From contig JABVXU010000034.1 in assembly GCA_013365365.1 (NCBI GenBank), positions 1 to 64,000 of the forward strand: 64,000 nucleotides of DNA, in the 5' to 3' direction. The notes below the pieces were generated by a model. It was given only the letters and a program-made list of their open reading frames with translations, searched no databases and was not told the origin of the DNA. Both the position numbers and the translations under genes were made by a program. Source of the DNA: Cruorifilaria tuberocauda (taxonomy: Eukaryota; Nematoda; Chromadorea; Rhabditida; Onchocercidae). Below, piece by piece: positions 37,601-49,770 of this stretch (position 1 is its first letter; every line of letters starts with the position of its first letter).

Positions 37601-40125
37601 GAATTTGATAAAATTAGCGGTTCGCTCGATTTCGAATCACGCTCATTTCGAGATGTTGGAGGTCGAGGTGTGCAACAAGCATTTCTGAAATTGATAGAAG
37701 GTACGATAGTGAAAGTAAAACTCCCTGGATCTAATGGAATTCGGGTATGCTATACATCAAGTACTTAAGTATTGTATAAAGTATCTTTAGCATGGAAATA
37801 TCTTCATTCTTCAACAAAATACAACTTTGTTCTTTCATATTTTATCATCCATTAAAATCCTTCTCTCATTACTATGAATAAGTCAAGAGAGATAAAGATA
37901 AACATTGATAAAAAATCATGCTGATTGATAGAAAGATGAATTGATAGAATTGGTTTCTGTACTAACTCTAAGTTTTTCTCAAAACATTAATTCAATAGTG
38001 CTGTGCTCTATTTAGAAAGAGAGAAGGATTACGTTGAAAACGAAACTGTCTTTTGATAAGAGATCGAAATAAGTGATATAATGTTTCTTATCGTGATAGT
38101 AACCAATTAACCCTTGAATAGATGATGTAGAGGAAATTAGCTGCCTTGGTTGGTTGTTAAGGACAAGGATTGATTTTGCAGAAATTTAGCTGAATACTTT
38201 GTAGTTGAAGTTCGTCACGAGGATTTATTAGCGTTTTATTAAGGAAAATTTGACAGCGATTTGTATTGATGGGATCCGGAAGACGTGATGAAATAAACAA
38301 TGAGTAATTAGTTAATTAAAAATAAAGAAATGCTATTATAGCTAATCTAGGCATCAAAAATCAAATAGTATAATATTTACTCATTGATTTAACTGTCCAA
38401 CTTCTTCACTGTTTACGTTTTCCGTAATTTTAATGTTCCAATTTCATGTGATAAACAATTCTATTTTATAAACGTGGCTGTTATTACTTAATTAACAGTT
38501 TTCTCATTAAAACTGTTTTTATAAGAATCTTTTGGATTTCACCTCAACGGGAGTTATCAGAAGATGGAAGAAAGTGCAATGATTGTTTGTTTAGAGGAGT
38601 TAGACGTAGGGGTGGGTGAGGGGATATAGCTCAGGGGTAGAGCGCTCCCTTAGCATGGGAGAGGGCTGGGGTTCGATTCCCCATATCTCCAAACGGTGAC
38701 TCTGCGAGAGAGGCCAATTTTACTTTCGATAAACGGAAATTTAAAATACTCGTAGAAGAATAATTCAAGACGATATGCATTGAAGTTACTGAATGACCTT
38801 TATGACGATTCCCAGGGGTTATGGCATGAAATCCAGGTGAGCTTCTGAATGCCATTTTCAATACGCAATAATGGTATCGAACTTTATTGCATGATTTTAT
38901 TATCCTTATCACTGCTTTGCAGGTTGATGTGGATACAACGAATATATTATTCATTGCTTCTGGAGCATTCAATAATTTGGATCGAATTGTTAGCCAACGT
39001 CTACACAAGAAACTAGTTGGGTTTGGCAGCGGAAAAGATGAGGAGAAGTTATGTTGTGACTACTTGACGGGAAAGGTTTGGATGCTGTTTTCTGAAGTCC
39101 CAAAACGATAAGCAAAATAACAGAAATATCCCTTTGTTTTCTGTTTTCGAATAAATGATGAAAGTGTATTGTAGAATGGAACGAAAACAAGCAAACATCG
39201 GGATGATTTATTAAGAGAAGCAGATCAAGTTGATCTCATAAAGTAAGGGGAATCCATGCTTTATTTCAATTAAATTGAATTTCTTTTTATATGAGAGCCT
39301 AATAAAATAGAAAGTGATTGAGGTTCCAGATTTGGAATGGTACCAGAATTAATAGGACGTTTTCCCGTACTCGTTCCATTTACTAGTCTAACAGAAGAAT
39401 TACTCGTACGAATAATGAAAGAGCCAAAATGCTCGATTGTTTCACAAGCCGAAAAACAGTTCCTGCTTGATGATATACAACTGTGTTTTACCGATTGCGC
39501 CCTAAAAGAAATCGCCCGCACTGCGGCGCAAAAAGGAACTGGAGCTCGAGCACTGAGGTTATTTATCCGAATACATGAAAAGGATGGAATCCGATTTAAT
39601 TAATATACATGCCAAAAGTCGCACATCTATTTTTAAAATACAATATTGACGGAATAGAGACTATCTTAGATTCCTAAACTATTTTGAAAATGCCACATTC
39701 TCTCTTATGTCTCTGAAATGATGTACAGATTTTTAAAATTGGAATATGAGGAGAAAATTGGCGGTCTTTGTTTTTGTGGTAACTCCACACAAAAAAACTT
39801 TAAATTTCAAAATTCATCAGTAAGTTCATTTTTACACATCCTCACAGTGTGGTCTAATACTACAAGAGAAAGTCAGTAGTAATTATAATTTCGCTTTCTT
39901 CTGTCCTTCCGTACAAGCTACTGAAATATTACTCAAAAGCGATATTCTAGATCAATAACCGAAAAAGTATTGCTAGATGCAAAATATGATTTGCCTGGTA
40001 CAGACGTCCATAGATTGGTTATTGACGCAGATGTTGTTAAAGGCAACTCTCGTTATTATACCATGGAAAATGCAAATATCATGGATTCTAAAATTCCAAA
40101 GCAATCACTTATGAGAATCAAGTAG
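34604..40125 (+). CDS. clpx: ClpX-type mitochondrial AAA+ unfoldase
   Basis: Exons read: about 34604-34843, 35297-35391, 35494-35562, 36222-36349, 36650-36811, 37262-37312, 37580-37744, 38923-39075, 39175-39242, 39330-39557, 39951-40125. Motifs in order: [20 protein letters not shown] (ClpX N-flank of the AAA domain), Walker A GPSGVGKT, pore loop GYVG, Walker [54 protein letters not shown] (where ClpX carries its ClpP-binding IGF/LGF loop), [17 protein letters not shown] (Arg finger region), and sensor-2 GARALRSI. It should unfold proteins for ClpP in the mitochondrial matrix. Oddities: no zinc-binding domain is visible, the 5' start is unresolved (an ATG at 34570 opens [11 protein letters not shown] one base out of frame), and exon 2 to exon 3 is off by one base next to a run of six A. 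The tRNA-Ala gene lies in the intron 37745-38922. Confidence 0.87.
35635..35716. repeat. Perfect foldback with 11-bp tandem repeats in the loop
   Basis: Arms of 27 bases, 35635-35661 and 35690-35716, are exact reverse complements. The 10-mer TGATACGAAT occurs at 35657-35666, 35668-35677 and 35679-35688 (11-base period), and again at 35716-35725 just outside the right arm. It sits in an intron of the clpX-like gene. Confidence 0.9.
38620..38691 (+). tRNA. tRNA-Ala, anticodon AGC
   Basis: 72 bases that fold as a standard cloverleaf. The acceptor stem GGGGATA pairs with TATCTCC with one G-T pair; discriminator base A; no encoded CCA. A box TAGCTCAGGGG, anticodon stem CTCCC/GGGAG with loop TTAGCAT (AGC, Ala), and T arm with B box GGTTCGATTCC. 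A TTTT run at about 38718 may terminate RNA polymerase III. The gene lies within an intron of the clpX-like gene on the same strand, which is unremarkable for tRNA genes but means both polymerases use the region. Confidence 0.96.
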
Positions 40126-40780
40126 GTTCGACGATTTTTAATGATTTTGCTCCCTTGAAGTTAGAGCTTCCAGTCTATATTGAATGAAAGAAGTCGGACC
40201 AATTTTTCTCTTAATGACTGAAAAACATTCATGCAATACTTCATCATAACTGCATCTAATTTAGTCAAAAATGCTGAAAAGAAAAATTACGGAATCTTCA
40301 TTAAAAATTATCCTTCATTTGTCCATAAAAATAGGCAACAGATGAACAGTTAAGTGTAATGGCTGTTTGACAGTGCTGAAATATCACAATTTGCAGTCCA
40401 GGCGACGATAAACAAAATGACTCCATGAACTAACGGCAATACATATGAAGCGAATTCAAGCAGAATGATAGATAAAACTTTTTCTATGAAAGTAGATGAT
40501 GGTAATTACCCATAAATTTTAAACAGTCACCATACATATACAGGAATCAAACTGGTTTATAAACGCAAACCCTAATTATGTAGATTACTAAAACTTGGAA
40601 GAAAAAATCAAATTATGAATGAAAACACACATTCACTAAAAACAGTAAACTAATTAATGTTCTTTTTCTTTATTTACAAAAATACCAATTATACCCATAA
40701 CATTACAGAGTCCTCTATTCTAAATAAAGCAATAAATTTGAAGCATGTAAACTAGCATAGCTGTATAAAGAGGTTCGGCT
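40126..40780. other. Intergenic between convergent clpX and F-box genes
   Basis: AT-rich 3' flanks of both genes; no exon or RNA recognised. Confidence 0.45.
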
Positions 40781-43713
40781 TTAAAGAATCAAAGTAGACA
40801 TGCAACAAAAACCTTCATACTGTTGCAACACATCTGTGATTGCATCCACATAATCAGAATCGCCTCGTTCACCAAATGATATAGTACCACTAGACATGGT
40901 AACAGTATTATAACAGCGATGACAATTAGCAATTATCAAGTCTTTCTTTCTTAATTGCAGCATTTTTAATGACATTTCATTCAACTGAAACTTAATTATT
41001 TATCGAATGCTTTCATCAACCGATACTTGCGCAATTTTTCTTTTCCGGTTAAAAAGAGCATACAATGATTTCTTTATTGTCATTTCATCATTAAACTTAT
41101 GGATAGGAAAAGTTATTATCAGTCACATTATATTAGTCAACATTACTAGCGGGCTATTTATAAAATTACTTTATAAGAAACAATTTCAATAATCAATAGT
41201 GCTGAATTTGATTATTTTATTTTCCTCTAAAGTAACTTTTTGTGTAAGCAGTATAAAGTATAAAGACAATCAGTCATTTATTTTTGATAAAGTAAACTAT
41301 CACTGCTTAGAATATGCTGAAATAAACATACTCGAGGGCATTGTGCCAAGCAAATGAAGCGTAGATTTGGTAAATACACATCTGGGACAGTAAGCAAAGC
41401 TGAACTTGTCACACATTTCGTACTCGTCAGATCAAGGAACCGAAGTTCCCTAAAATACAGCTCTATGAACTGTTAACTAATAATTTAATGATCATTAAGA
41501 AAATCAGGTGAAAAGCAAACAAAAAAAATGTAATATTACTTCAAACGTTCCAATATCATTGCGAAACCAGTACTTGTAATCGACCAATTGCATGCTAAGT
41601 TCAACGATTGTAATTTGGGACAACTACAATACAATAACAAGAGATAAACAAGGTTGATTATATAAGATAGAAAATGCATATGTTCAATATATACAGAGAA
41701 AAGAGTTAATAATCCAATTAGTTAATATTCAGTTATAAATGAGGCATGTAAATAAGCTTGAAATTTACAAATTATATGATATTAAAATAAAATAAATCGC
41801 ACATCTCTTCGCTTAATACATTTGTTAGGGACAAAAACTGACTAATGTAAAACTTATAACCTTTTTGTGATTCTATCGACCACACTGTCATCTACATAGC
41901 GTGTTTCGCAGAGATTTAGAAAACACAATCTTCCAAAATTCCCTGTATTTTCGTTAAACAATTGGAATAACTCCGAAAGTCCTTCGGTGGAAAATCCTAT
42001 GCCTTTTCTCAGATGCAGATGTTCCAAATTTGTTAATGTCTAAATTATTAAAATTTTATATAATTTTCCAATAAAACCAGAAGCTCAGACAATGGTAAAA
42101 CTTCTTGGTATTTAAGAATTAAAATCGGAAGCTCCTACTAAGCGATATTCTCCAAACAATAGCTGTTTCAAATAATAGACAGGATAAAATCGAAACAAAA
42201 TTATAAAATAGTTTGGTTTTATTAGATAAATAATCCAAGTAGTAGTTCTATCCGAAGATAATCCAGATTGAGGTTTAAAATAATCCACAAAAATGCATTT
42301 ACACTGAATAGTCATTTATTGCACATGCTTTGACTAAATGACATAAAATCTACCTTCAAGTAACTTAATGAAGCATCAGTAAGCTCTTGACAAAAAGAAA
42401 TAGAAAGCAACTTCAACTTTTTGCAAGCGGTGAGAGCACGAAAACCAAAATCATTAAACCCATGTCCATCTAAATACAACCGTGTGAGTGTGTTGGCGAA
42501 AGATGATGTTGCCAAGTAAGTTGTTGCACTAAAAAATCTTACACAAAATTAGATGAAAACTACAAGGAAAATGGAAATCTCTTATAACAGTTGAATAATA
42601 CGAACGTTCGAAGAAAAGAGATATAAAAACTCACCAGTTACCCAGGAAATCATCTCCATCTAAGTTCAACACTTCTATCGGTCGATTAACGCAGCAAAAC
42701 TGCTGATAATCTTCCAAAGAAAATGGTGCACAGTATGAAATGAATAATTTTTTCAAATTCGGAAAACCCTTCGTCAAAAGCGTTGTACAAACAGCACTCC
42801 CAACCTGAAATGCAAACTCCATTAAATTTATAAATTCGTGAAACTAATTTAATATAACTCTATGGAAAAATGCCATTTATGTGTAACTGTAAAGTAAAAT
42901 AAATTTCAAACAGCAAAATTATCTCATAACTCATGTACCACAATAACTGCCCTCATAACTGCAGTGGTAAAGATTTCTTATTCGAAAGTCTCAATAAATG
43001 AGGAAACATATAATCTGTGAAAAATTACCGTCTTGATTCTTTCCACATTTAACTCTTCCAAATTCGGAAAGCATTTCAAGAAAAACTCCACCAAAACTAC
43101 TGACAAAACTGAAATAATAATCGACAAAAATATTATATCCTGCCTATCTCTTGCAATGTTATTGCAAAAAATGAAAATGAAATAAAATTCTTACAAGCGT
43201 AAAAACCAATATCTAACACTCGAACATGCTCCATCACAGGAGGAAACGAATCTACCAACATATGTTCAGGAAACGCTGCCGAAGGAGTACTTATGCAAAT
43301 TTTTTCAACGTGATTCTGTGCCTGGAATGTTTTATTACAGTGCTCAATAATTCGTTTGATTTCTATTGCCAACAACTTTTGTCCGCGCAGATCTGATTTA
43401 ACTGCTGTACACATAATAAAATTCAAATAAGTATATATACAAATAAGTATATATATAATTATGTATATATATATATCCCTATAAATTTAGCAAAAAAAGA
43501 TAAAAAACCTGCCTTATAGAGAAAAGTTCGCAACGAATTCATAGAACGTCGCGATTTCAATATGTGGATACGAATTTCACGCCAGAAAATACCACGATTT
43601 ACAACACTATACCAGTATTTGGAAACAAGGGAAACGTTTTTGAAACGTTCGTTTGGGTGCACATACTTTAGAATTTCTATATGTACATCTAAAGGCAAAT
43701 CTTCTAGCATCAC
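40781..43713 (-). CDS. F-box and leucine-rich-repeat protein (FBXL type)
   Basis: First exon 43509-43713: MMLEDLPLDVHIEILKYVHP with VSLVSKYWYSVVN is an F-box, which binds SKP1 in SCF ubiquitin ligases. Further minus-strand exons lie near 43195-43404, 43029-43110, 42640-42806, 42354-42529, 41860-42040, 41543-41627, 41333-41452, and the last near 40781-40987. They encode FBXL-type leucine-rich repeats: FPNLEELNVERIKT, LDGHGFNDFGFRALTACKKL, LKLLSISFCQELTDASLSYL, NLCETRYVDDSVVDRI, LQSLNLACNWSITSTGF and LRFLDLTSTKCVTSSALL. The repeats should choose the substrate. Exon ends after the first are approximate. The C-terminal exon has a CxxC-like ANCHRCYN. I cannot assign a specific FBXL ortholog. Confidence 0.82.
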
Positions 43714-43836
43714 AGAACAGCTGATCGCATTGTTCTAAATTGTAGTGCTTTCAATTTTTTTACAAGAAAAAAAATCTTCCATGTAGTCACCAAAGCAGTA
43801 ATTGGGACGAATTCAGACTAAAAATTCTGAGATTTT

Positions 43837-44161
43837 ATGGAAGATTATGACGTAAGTAATTACTCCAAAGTCCGGACCACATGAACTTACTGCGTTGACA
43901 GATATTCATAGAGGAGAATTTCCCTTCCCGTTACATTTCGCATATCTCATTTGCTATCAAGATCTTTTTTTTTGTTCCTGTGAATTTCTTTTACATATTC
44001 AAAGTACAATGTGAAGTATAAAAAGTTATAATTGAATGACTTCCCTTAATAATGCAAACTGGTCCAATAATTTCATTCAGAAGGAAAAATTTGAAACGGA
44101 ACAAACCGAGGATTTTTTCAAAGAAACAGGATTCCATAATGATCTGCCAGAAGGCATGTAA
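43837..44161 (+). CDS. Possible micro-gene, 31 residues
   Basis: ATG GAA GAT TAT GAC at 43837-43851 runs into a consensus GTAAGT donor. At 44081-44161, behind a TTCATTCAG acceptor, an in-phase exon encodes an acidic stretch (KEKFETEQTEDFFKETGF, then LPEGM) and a stop. Together they would make a 31-residue, strongly acidic protein. The start lies 124 bases from the ATG of the divergent F-box gene, so they would share a promoter region. A donor-like GTAATC at the end of exon 2 means it may continue further. No family recognised. Confidence 0.35.
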
Positions 44162-44777
44162 TCTGCTAGCAATGACAGATGTGGCATGTGCGTCTCTAAA
44201 CTATTGATACTACATGGATGAAAGCAGTGAGGAAAACTGAAATGAAAGATATTGCTAAATAAGAATGAAAATGCCGAATATCTTATTTCTAGTAGTCATT
44301 TTAACTGTTCATTGACAAGAATCAATCATAAATCAAAGAAGAATATCACTAGTGGTGTGTTTCATTACAATTTTCAACTAGATAAAGTAACTGACAAAAG
44401 ATCCAGTAAGAGAGGCGTGAAAATAATTATATGAATTAATTTAAATATAAATTAAAAAAATTTTAACCCAACGAAATGGACTATTCTTACTAATCAGCAA
44501 TGAAATAGAAGTCTTAAAATCACACTCATCATGGACAATTAGCAATGCTAAGGTCAGAGACCACGATAGCAAAAACACCAATGGTAATTCATGAAACGTG
44601 TAATTTGCTGCCTTTTAATTCGACGTGAGTAAAACTCATTTTATAGCGAGATGGAAACTACGCTCTTTTAACTAACCCTTCATTTCCAATTTATTTTCTT
44701 CAGTTTAACCATCTAACTAAAATAGCAATAGCAATCAACTTTTATTTTCCCATGAAAAAATCTTCTGAAAATACGAA
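44162..44777. other. Stretch without a supported gene
   Basis: AT-rich; one 60-codon plus-strand open frame (from 44252) has no family features. Nothing else seen. Confidence 0.35.
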
Positions 44778-45177
44778 TTACCATTCTTGAAATTTCCAGA
44801 GACGCTTCTGTCTCACAAAATCTTCACTAATTGGATAACATCTGATGCATGAATCATTCCTAACACGACAATCCTTCTTATAATTATTCTGTTTACTAGT
44901 ACCATTTTTATTCATAGTAATATCGCCATCTGATTTGCTCCACATTTTCCACAACTAAAAAAACAAAGCACATCAAAATGCAGCTGAATATTTAAAAACT
45001 GCACAAATGTTGTAAACCCTGAAGACTAACAATGTATAAATCATATGCACTTGTGTGCAACATTTACCTGGGCCCATGTAAGTAAGATATGACAGGTAAG
45101 ATAACCTTAGAGAATATTTCATAATTATTACGAAAATTCAAAATCCCTTCCCACCTAAGCTGGGTTTTAACGGGCAT
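44778..45177 (-). CDS. Hypothetical small basic protein
   Basis: Minus-strand exon 44778-44954 follows a TTTTTTAG acceptor and encodes 58 residues rich in Lys, Arg, Asn and Trp (LWKMWSKSDGD at the start, RQKRLWKFQEW at the end, and C-R-V-R-N-D-S-C-I-R-C in the middle). An in-phase upstream exon from 45177 (start MPVKTQLRWEG) ends at a GT donor at 45106, giving 82 aa. The frame also stays open upstream to 45402, antisense to TIM17 exon 1. A second donor at about 45068 would change the frame and give a short Cys-containing end. Head-to-head with TIM17, so a shared promoter is likely. No family recognised. Confidence 0.4.
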
Positions 45178-45363
45178 TGTGATACATTCACGACTCACAG
45201 TGCAGTTTGTAGTTTTTCGAGATGTTGAGGGAGAGAAAAAGGATGTGGCGAATTTGGACGAATTGTAATAATTCCTGGTTAACGAGATCGGTTTCAGGTA
45301 ATACGTATATGCTACACAGAGTTGCATATTACCAGTAATCAACTGTATTTTCTGTTTGATCGA

Positions 45364-46860
45364 ATGGATGATCGTGAACCGTGGTAAGTTCTTGTATACC
45401 ATTATGTAATCTTTTCCGCTGAATAATCGTCATTATCTTGATAATTTACTGCGGTTGGCATCGCTGCATCCAAATTTCTAATGTAATAATGTTATTAATG
45501 CAGGTATCATATGATTGTTTTGCATTTTGTTATCCTCTACTATATTTTTAGATACGCTTCTATTTCTTCTTTCTCATACCCTCATTAATATTTTGTATCA
45601 AAACGTTATTTCTACTGGATGCTTTGTTAGGACAAGTAGGGTTCGGATATAGCTAAATCCGGAGTGTGATTCACAAAACTATTAATATGTTATTCATTAT
45701 ATATTTGCAGGATATGTATTAGTTGTCTAATATTGTTCTATAGTTCATTCATTCACATCTTACTGATGGACTAATAAGCTCACATTTTTCAGTCCCTACA
45801 GAATTGGAGATGATGTTGGTGGTGCCTTTTCATTAGGTCTAGCTGGTGGATCTTTATTTCATGCTCACAGTGGCTTCAGAAATTCTCCATGGGGTTATAA
45901 ACTTGTTGGTATTATGCGTGAGGTATTTTTTAATCGTATTATTTGATCCTCATCATTTAATTCGTCTCCGGGAAGGCTTCTTAGCTATATTCTTCTTTAA
46001 TTACAGGTACGTACACGATCACCAATTGTTGGAGGACAGTTTGCAGCATGGGGCGGTTTATTTAGTGCAATTGATTGTAGTCTAGTGGCCATAAGGAAGA
46101 AGGTTTGCAATTGTTTTACTTCCCAGTTGTATTAGTTTTACTGAATTTGTTTTTATAACTGCAAACAGTTCATCCTGAAAAACCATTTTTATGAGAATAA
46201 ACAAGGTTTTTATATTCTCATATGGCGTTTTTCCATTATTCACGGAACTGCTTCAGGAAGATATGATCAATCCAATCGCATCCGGTGGACTGACTGGTGC
46301 TCTACTTGCCGTACGATCTGGCCCTATGGTTTGTATTTCCGAATTTCCAAAAACTATTCATTATCTTACATTCATTTTAGAGATCATGATTATACATTTC
46401 TTCAAAGTTTAAACTCGATCATGTTGATAAAAAAGCAGAATGACATAATTTGAAAATGACTTATAATATAATTTGCTGATAATTTGATGACATTATTATT
46501 GTTAGACCTTTATTGTTTCTCGAGTGCAAATTTAGTAATTAATCTATGTGTTTTTAACATCTGATTTTAGAATTTTTTGTTCGATTAACTTATTTTAAAA
46601 ATATTATGTTGCAGGTAATGATAGGTTCAGCAGCCGTTGGAGCAGTAATAGTGGGTATGATCGAAGTAGCGTCATTAGCAGTGGGTAAATTTGCTGGGAT
46701 GATGTTGAATCCGAATGCTACACAACAACATGAATTGGAAGATCCGACAGTTTTAAATGCAAAGCAACAACAGAAGCATGGAAGCACAGGAAGTAGTTCT
46801 ACTTCTAGCGTTTCTGGAGATGCTTCTGCTGTTCAGTTTTCACTAGCTCAGCCTTACTAA
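45364..46860 (+). CDS. timm-17: TIM17, inner-membrane presequence translocase subunit
   Basis: Five exons: 45364-45383, 45793-45922, 46007-46102, 46257-46328, 46615-46860, giving 187 aa. It opens [19 protein letters not shown], the family pattern EPCPxRIxDDxGGAF. Four membrane segments of the Tim17/22/23 fold follow, with [51 protein letters not shown] and [16 protein letters not shown]. With TIM23 it forms the channel that imports matrix proteins. The last 60 residues are a low-complexity Gln/Ser/Thr tail, longer than needed for the fold. Exon 1 is only 20 bases and was placed by its GTAAGT donor and by restoring the Cys of EPCP across the join. Confidence 0.94.
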
Positions 46861-47741
46861 TGTTATCTCGTTAAACTTCATATTTCGTATTACGAAGTTT
46901 ACTATATCATGTCTCTATTTGCTATCGTGTAATCATTTACGTAGTTTATGGTTCTTTTTTTCAAATTCGTAATACGCTTTCGAATGAAAACATTTACCAC
47001 ATGCAGAGTATGTTGTGCCATTGTAGGGAAGACGCGTGAAATACTTTCTAATAACCGAACCGATAATATAGCCAAAAATATATGTTTTTACTTAACTTCT
47101 TGAAATGCATCAACTGTCGTTATTCGAAAATTTGGGAGCTATTTTTACCGTTTTTCCGGTTTTTGATAAGTAATTGGTTACTTCCTATTATTTTGTATTT
47201 TTGAATGCAATAAGTAAATTTTATTTTCTTTGCTTTTTAACATTCTGTCAGGAAAAATGGTTCCATATCAGTAATTTAGTTGTTAACAACAGTTACGAAA
47301 TTTAATTTTTAGCGAAAATAGCAACTATTACTTCAATAAATGTATGTCATTAATTCTTTCAGGGTTTAGCATAATGATGGATATTTGAACTTGCAGTATG
47401 GTTTTTACTGCAAGTTAATTTATTTTCACTACGAACTACGTATACTGTCAACGAAAAATTCAAAATTTCAAAATATCGGTTTTGTGCTATCTCTTCATTT
47501 GAAATTTCGAGAAATTTAATGTTCTTGTTGATCATTCTAGTATTTTAAAACAAGTTAATAGATAAGATTTTTGATTAATAGTATATTTTAAATTGCACAA
47601 ATCACTTCGCGGATAAATAGCTGATGGGACAACGAGGAATTACACAGTACTTTCGGCATTGTGTAATTATTCTTAATTTTTTTGCATAAGTTATTTATTA
47701 AAACATGGTGACAGTCAAATGAGAAAAATAATATTGAAGAA
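46861..47741. other. Intergenic, TIM17 to SWEET
   Basis: 3' UTR of TIM17 and promoter of the SWEET gene; no exon recognised. Confidence 0.45.
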
Positions 47742-49345
47742 ATGACAACAGCAGCGTATAACACATTTCCGAGTCAGTTTCTGAGTTGGCTCTCCACTCT
47801 TGCAGTTGGAACTACAGTGTGTCTTTTTTTAACCGGTTTGGAGATATGTTGGCGTATACGGGTGTGTTTTTCACAATTTTCGAATCATACAATTTCAGTT
47901 TCACTGACGGTTTATTTGGAACGAAGCAAACAATAGTTGAAGTTGAAGCACTATCGTATTTCTAAATATCGTATTAGTATTAGAAATACGATAGTGCACA
48001 ATGACATTTGCAATCATCGAATGTAGTAAGGGAAGCTGTGTGAACGTAGGAAATTTAGACTAAGAGGTAGCTTGATTCGTTAAGAAAATTTTGACCGTAA
48101 AAATTTTTGATATATTTATCGCAATTCTCATATTAGTCTATTTTGTTAAACTGTGGGATTTCAAAAAAAAGATGTAATAAACGATCGGGTCTCGGAGGAA
48201 ATGAAAAAATCCTGATTCCATGATCATTTAACTCACCAATCAAATAAATTATTTCAGACTCAAGGGACAACAAATGGTATCAGTTCGGCCCCATTTCATA
48301 TGGGCTTTCTTTCTGGGCAGCTTTGGTTACAATATGGTCTCTTGAGACATAACAAAGTATTTGTTCAAAATTAAAAGTTCTCTTTGCATTAAAACATTTC
48401 CTACTTACGGAAGAAGGAAGTGTAGCTTTTTGAACAATTTTTTGTTGAGGAATCGGATTAGTCACATGAATTAAATAAGAATCGAGGAGTAGTGAATCTA
48501 AGTGAATATGACTTTTGTTTCAGGCTATGATATATGTCAATTCTGCGGCTGTATTGCTATATTCATCATATATTTTTTATTATTTCATGATGGCACCATG
48601 TGCTACAAAGGTTGGTAACCGTAGCTTAACAGTAATTAACATGGAGAACCAAGTCCAAAAACTTCAGTTCTGAATATGATGATATCAATTATAGAACCGT
48701 TGCATCAGATTGATTTTTACGGAAGTGGTGTTTTTGATAACCGTACGTTATTATATTCATTATTATGGCTTATCCGTGGAAGTGATCCGTTCACATCTGG
48801 GAATATGCTGTGTGATATTAAATGTACTTACTGCTGCTGCTCCCTTGGAAGCTTTGGTAAGCAGGATGAAGATATTCCTTATCATTTCAGTCCAAAAACC
48901 ATAGTCGGAAGAAATCTCAGTTTCTTTCGAGATAATTCTAAAATTCATGAATTTCAGCGTGAAGTTTTTCGTACGCGTTGTACAGAAACAATGCCGTTGC
49001 CCCTATGTTGTCTAATACTTCTTGTGTCAGCAGAGTGGCTGCTGTACGGGATTGTTATTGATGACATTTACATAAAGGTGCTGAATTCTTTCGGTATTAA
49101 TATATAAAAGTTAACTCGTTCATTAATCATTGCTTAACGGACAATGACATCGTGTGAGTAGAAAGACATCTGTCAAGTATATTTTGCTCTGTACAATCAA
49201 GATTACCGGGAGATCGAGTATCTTTAAGTAATAAAATAGATTTCAGATACCCAACGCTATTGCATCACTGATTGCAATTATCCAATTATTACCGTTCGTT
49301 TATTTTCCCAGGAATAAGCAAATCGTTGCAATCGCCATTCCTTGA
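47742..49345 (+). CDS. swt: SWEET-family sugar transporter
   Basis: Six exons in phase: 47742-47861, 48258-48356, 48524-48610, 48695-48856, 48958-49077, 49247-49345, giving 228 aa, the usual length. Two MtN3/saliva triple-helix bundles with a linker helix fit seven membrane segments. First bundle: FLSWLSTLAVGTTVCLFLTG, then TQGTTNGISSAPF and GQLWLQYGLL. Second bundle: HLGICCVILNVLTAAAPLEA, then TETMPLPLC and SAEWLLYGIVIDDIYIKIPN. Pro residues in the TM1/TM5 positions and the Asn of ILNVLTAAAPLEAL match the sugar-binding features of the family. SWEETs are uniporters for glucose or sucrose-type sugars at the plasma membrane or internal membranes. Intron 1 holds a perfect hairpin repeat at 47948-47997. 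C. elegans has a family of swt genes; I cannot say which is the ortholog. Confidence 0.92.
47948..47997. repeat. Perfect 18-bp foldback
   Basis: 47948-47965 (GCACTATCGTATTTCTAA) and 47980-47997 are exact reverse complements with a 14-base loop, inside intron 1 of the SWEET gene. Confidence 0.9.
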
Positions 49346-49770
49346 AGCAAAACTTGACATCATATGTTCCAAAAAACAACACATAAATTAAAATCGTGAA
49401 GACCGATATGATGTGCTGCTCCATTTCTACTAGTGCCCAATTCGCATCACAGTTAAAACTGTGATCACTTTCTTGTCGTATTCTGTTGTTTATTAAACTT
49501 TTCCAATGATAGTATAAATCTGTCCCTAATAAGTGTCATTACATAAAAGACGCGTTAAATAAGTTTCCTTTAACGGCTAGTTCGCCTCTTTTATAACTAC
49601 AGTTGCCTATACTTATTTGATTTAAACTAATATGCTGGTAAAAATCTGAAAATGGGCTTCAAACTATTTCGCAAGTGCATTTATTTCGTGATTGTCATTG
49701 GAAAACACAATGCAACTGAACAAAAAAATAAATCAATAACAAAATAAGAGTGACAACTGCAATGTAAGCC
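49346..49770. other. 3' flank shared by SWEET and mago
   Basis: Convergent ends of the two genes; no exon recognised. Confidence 0.45.
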
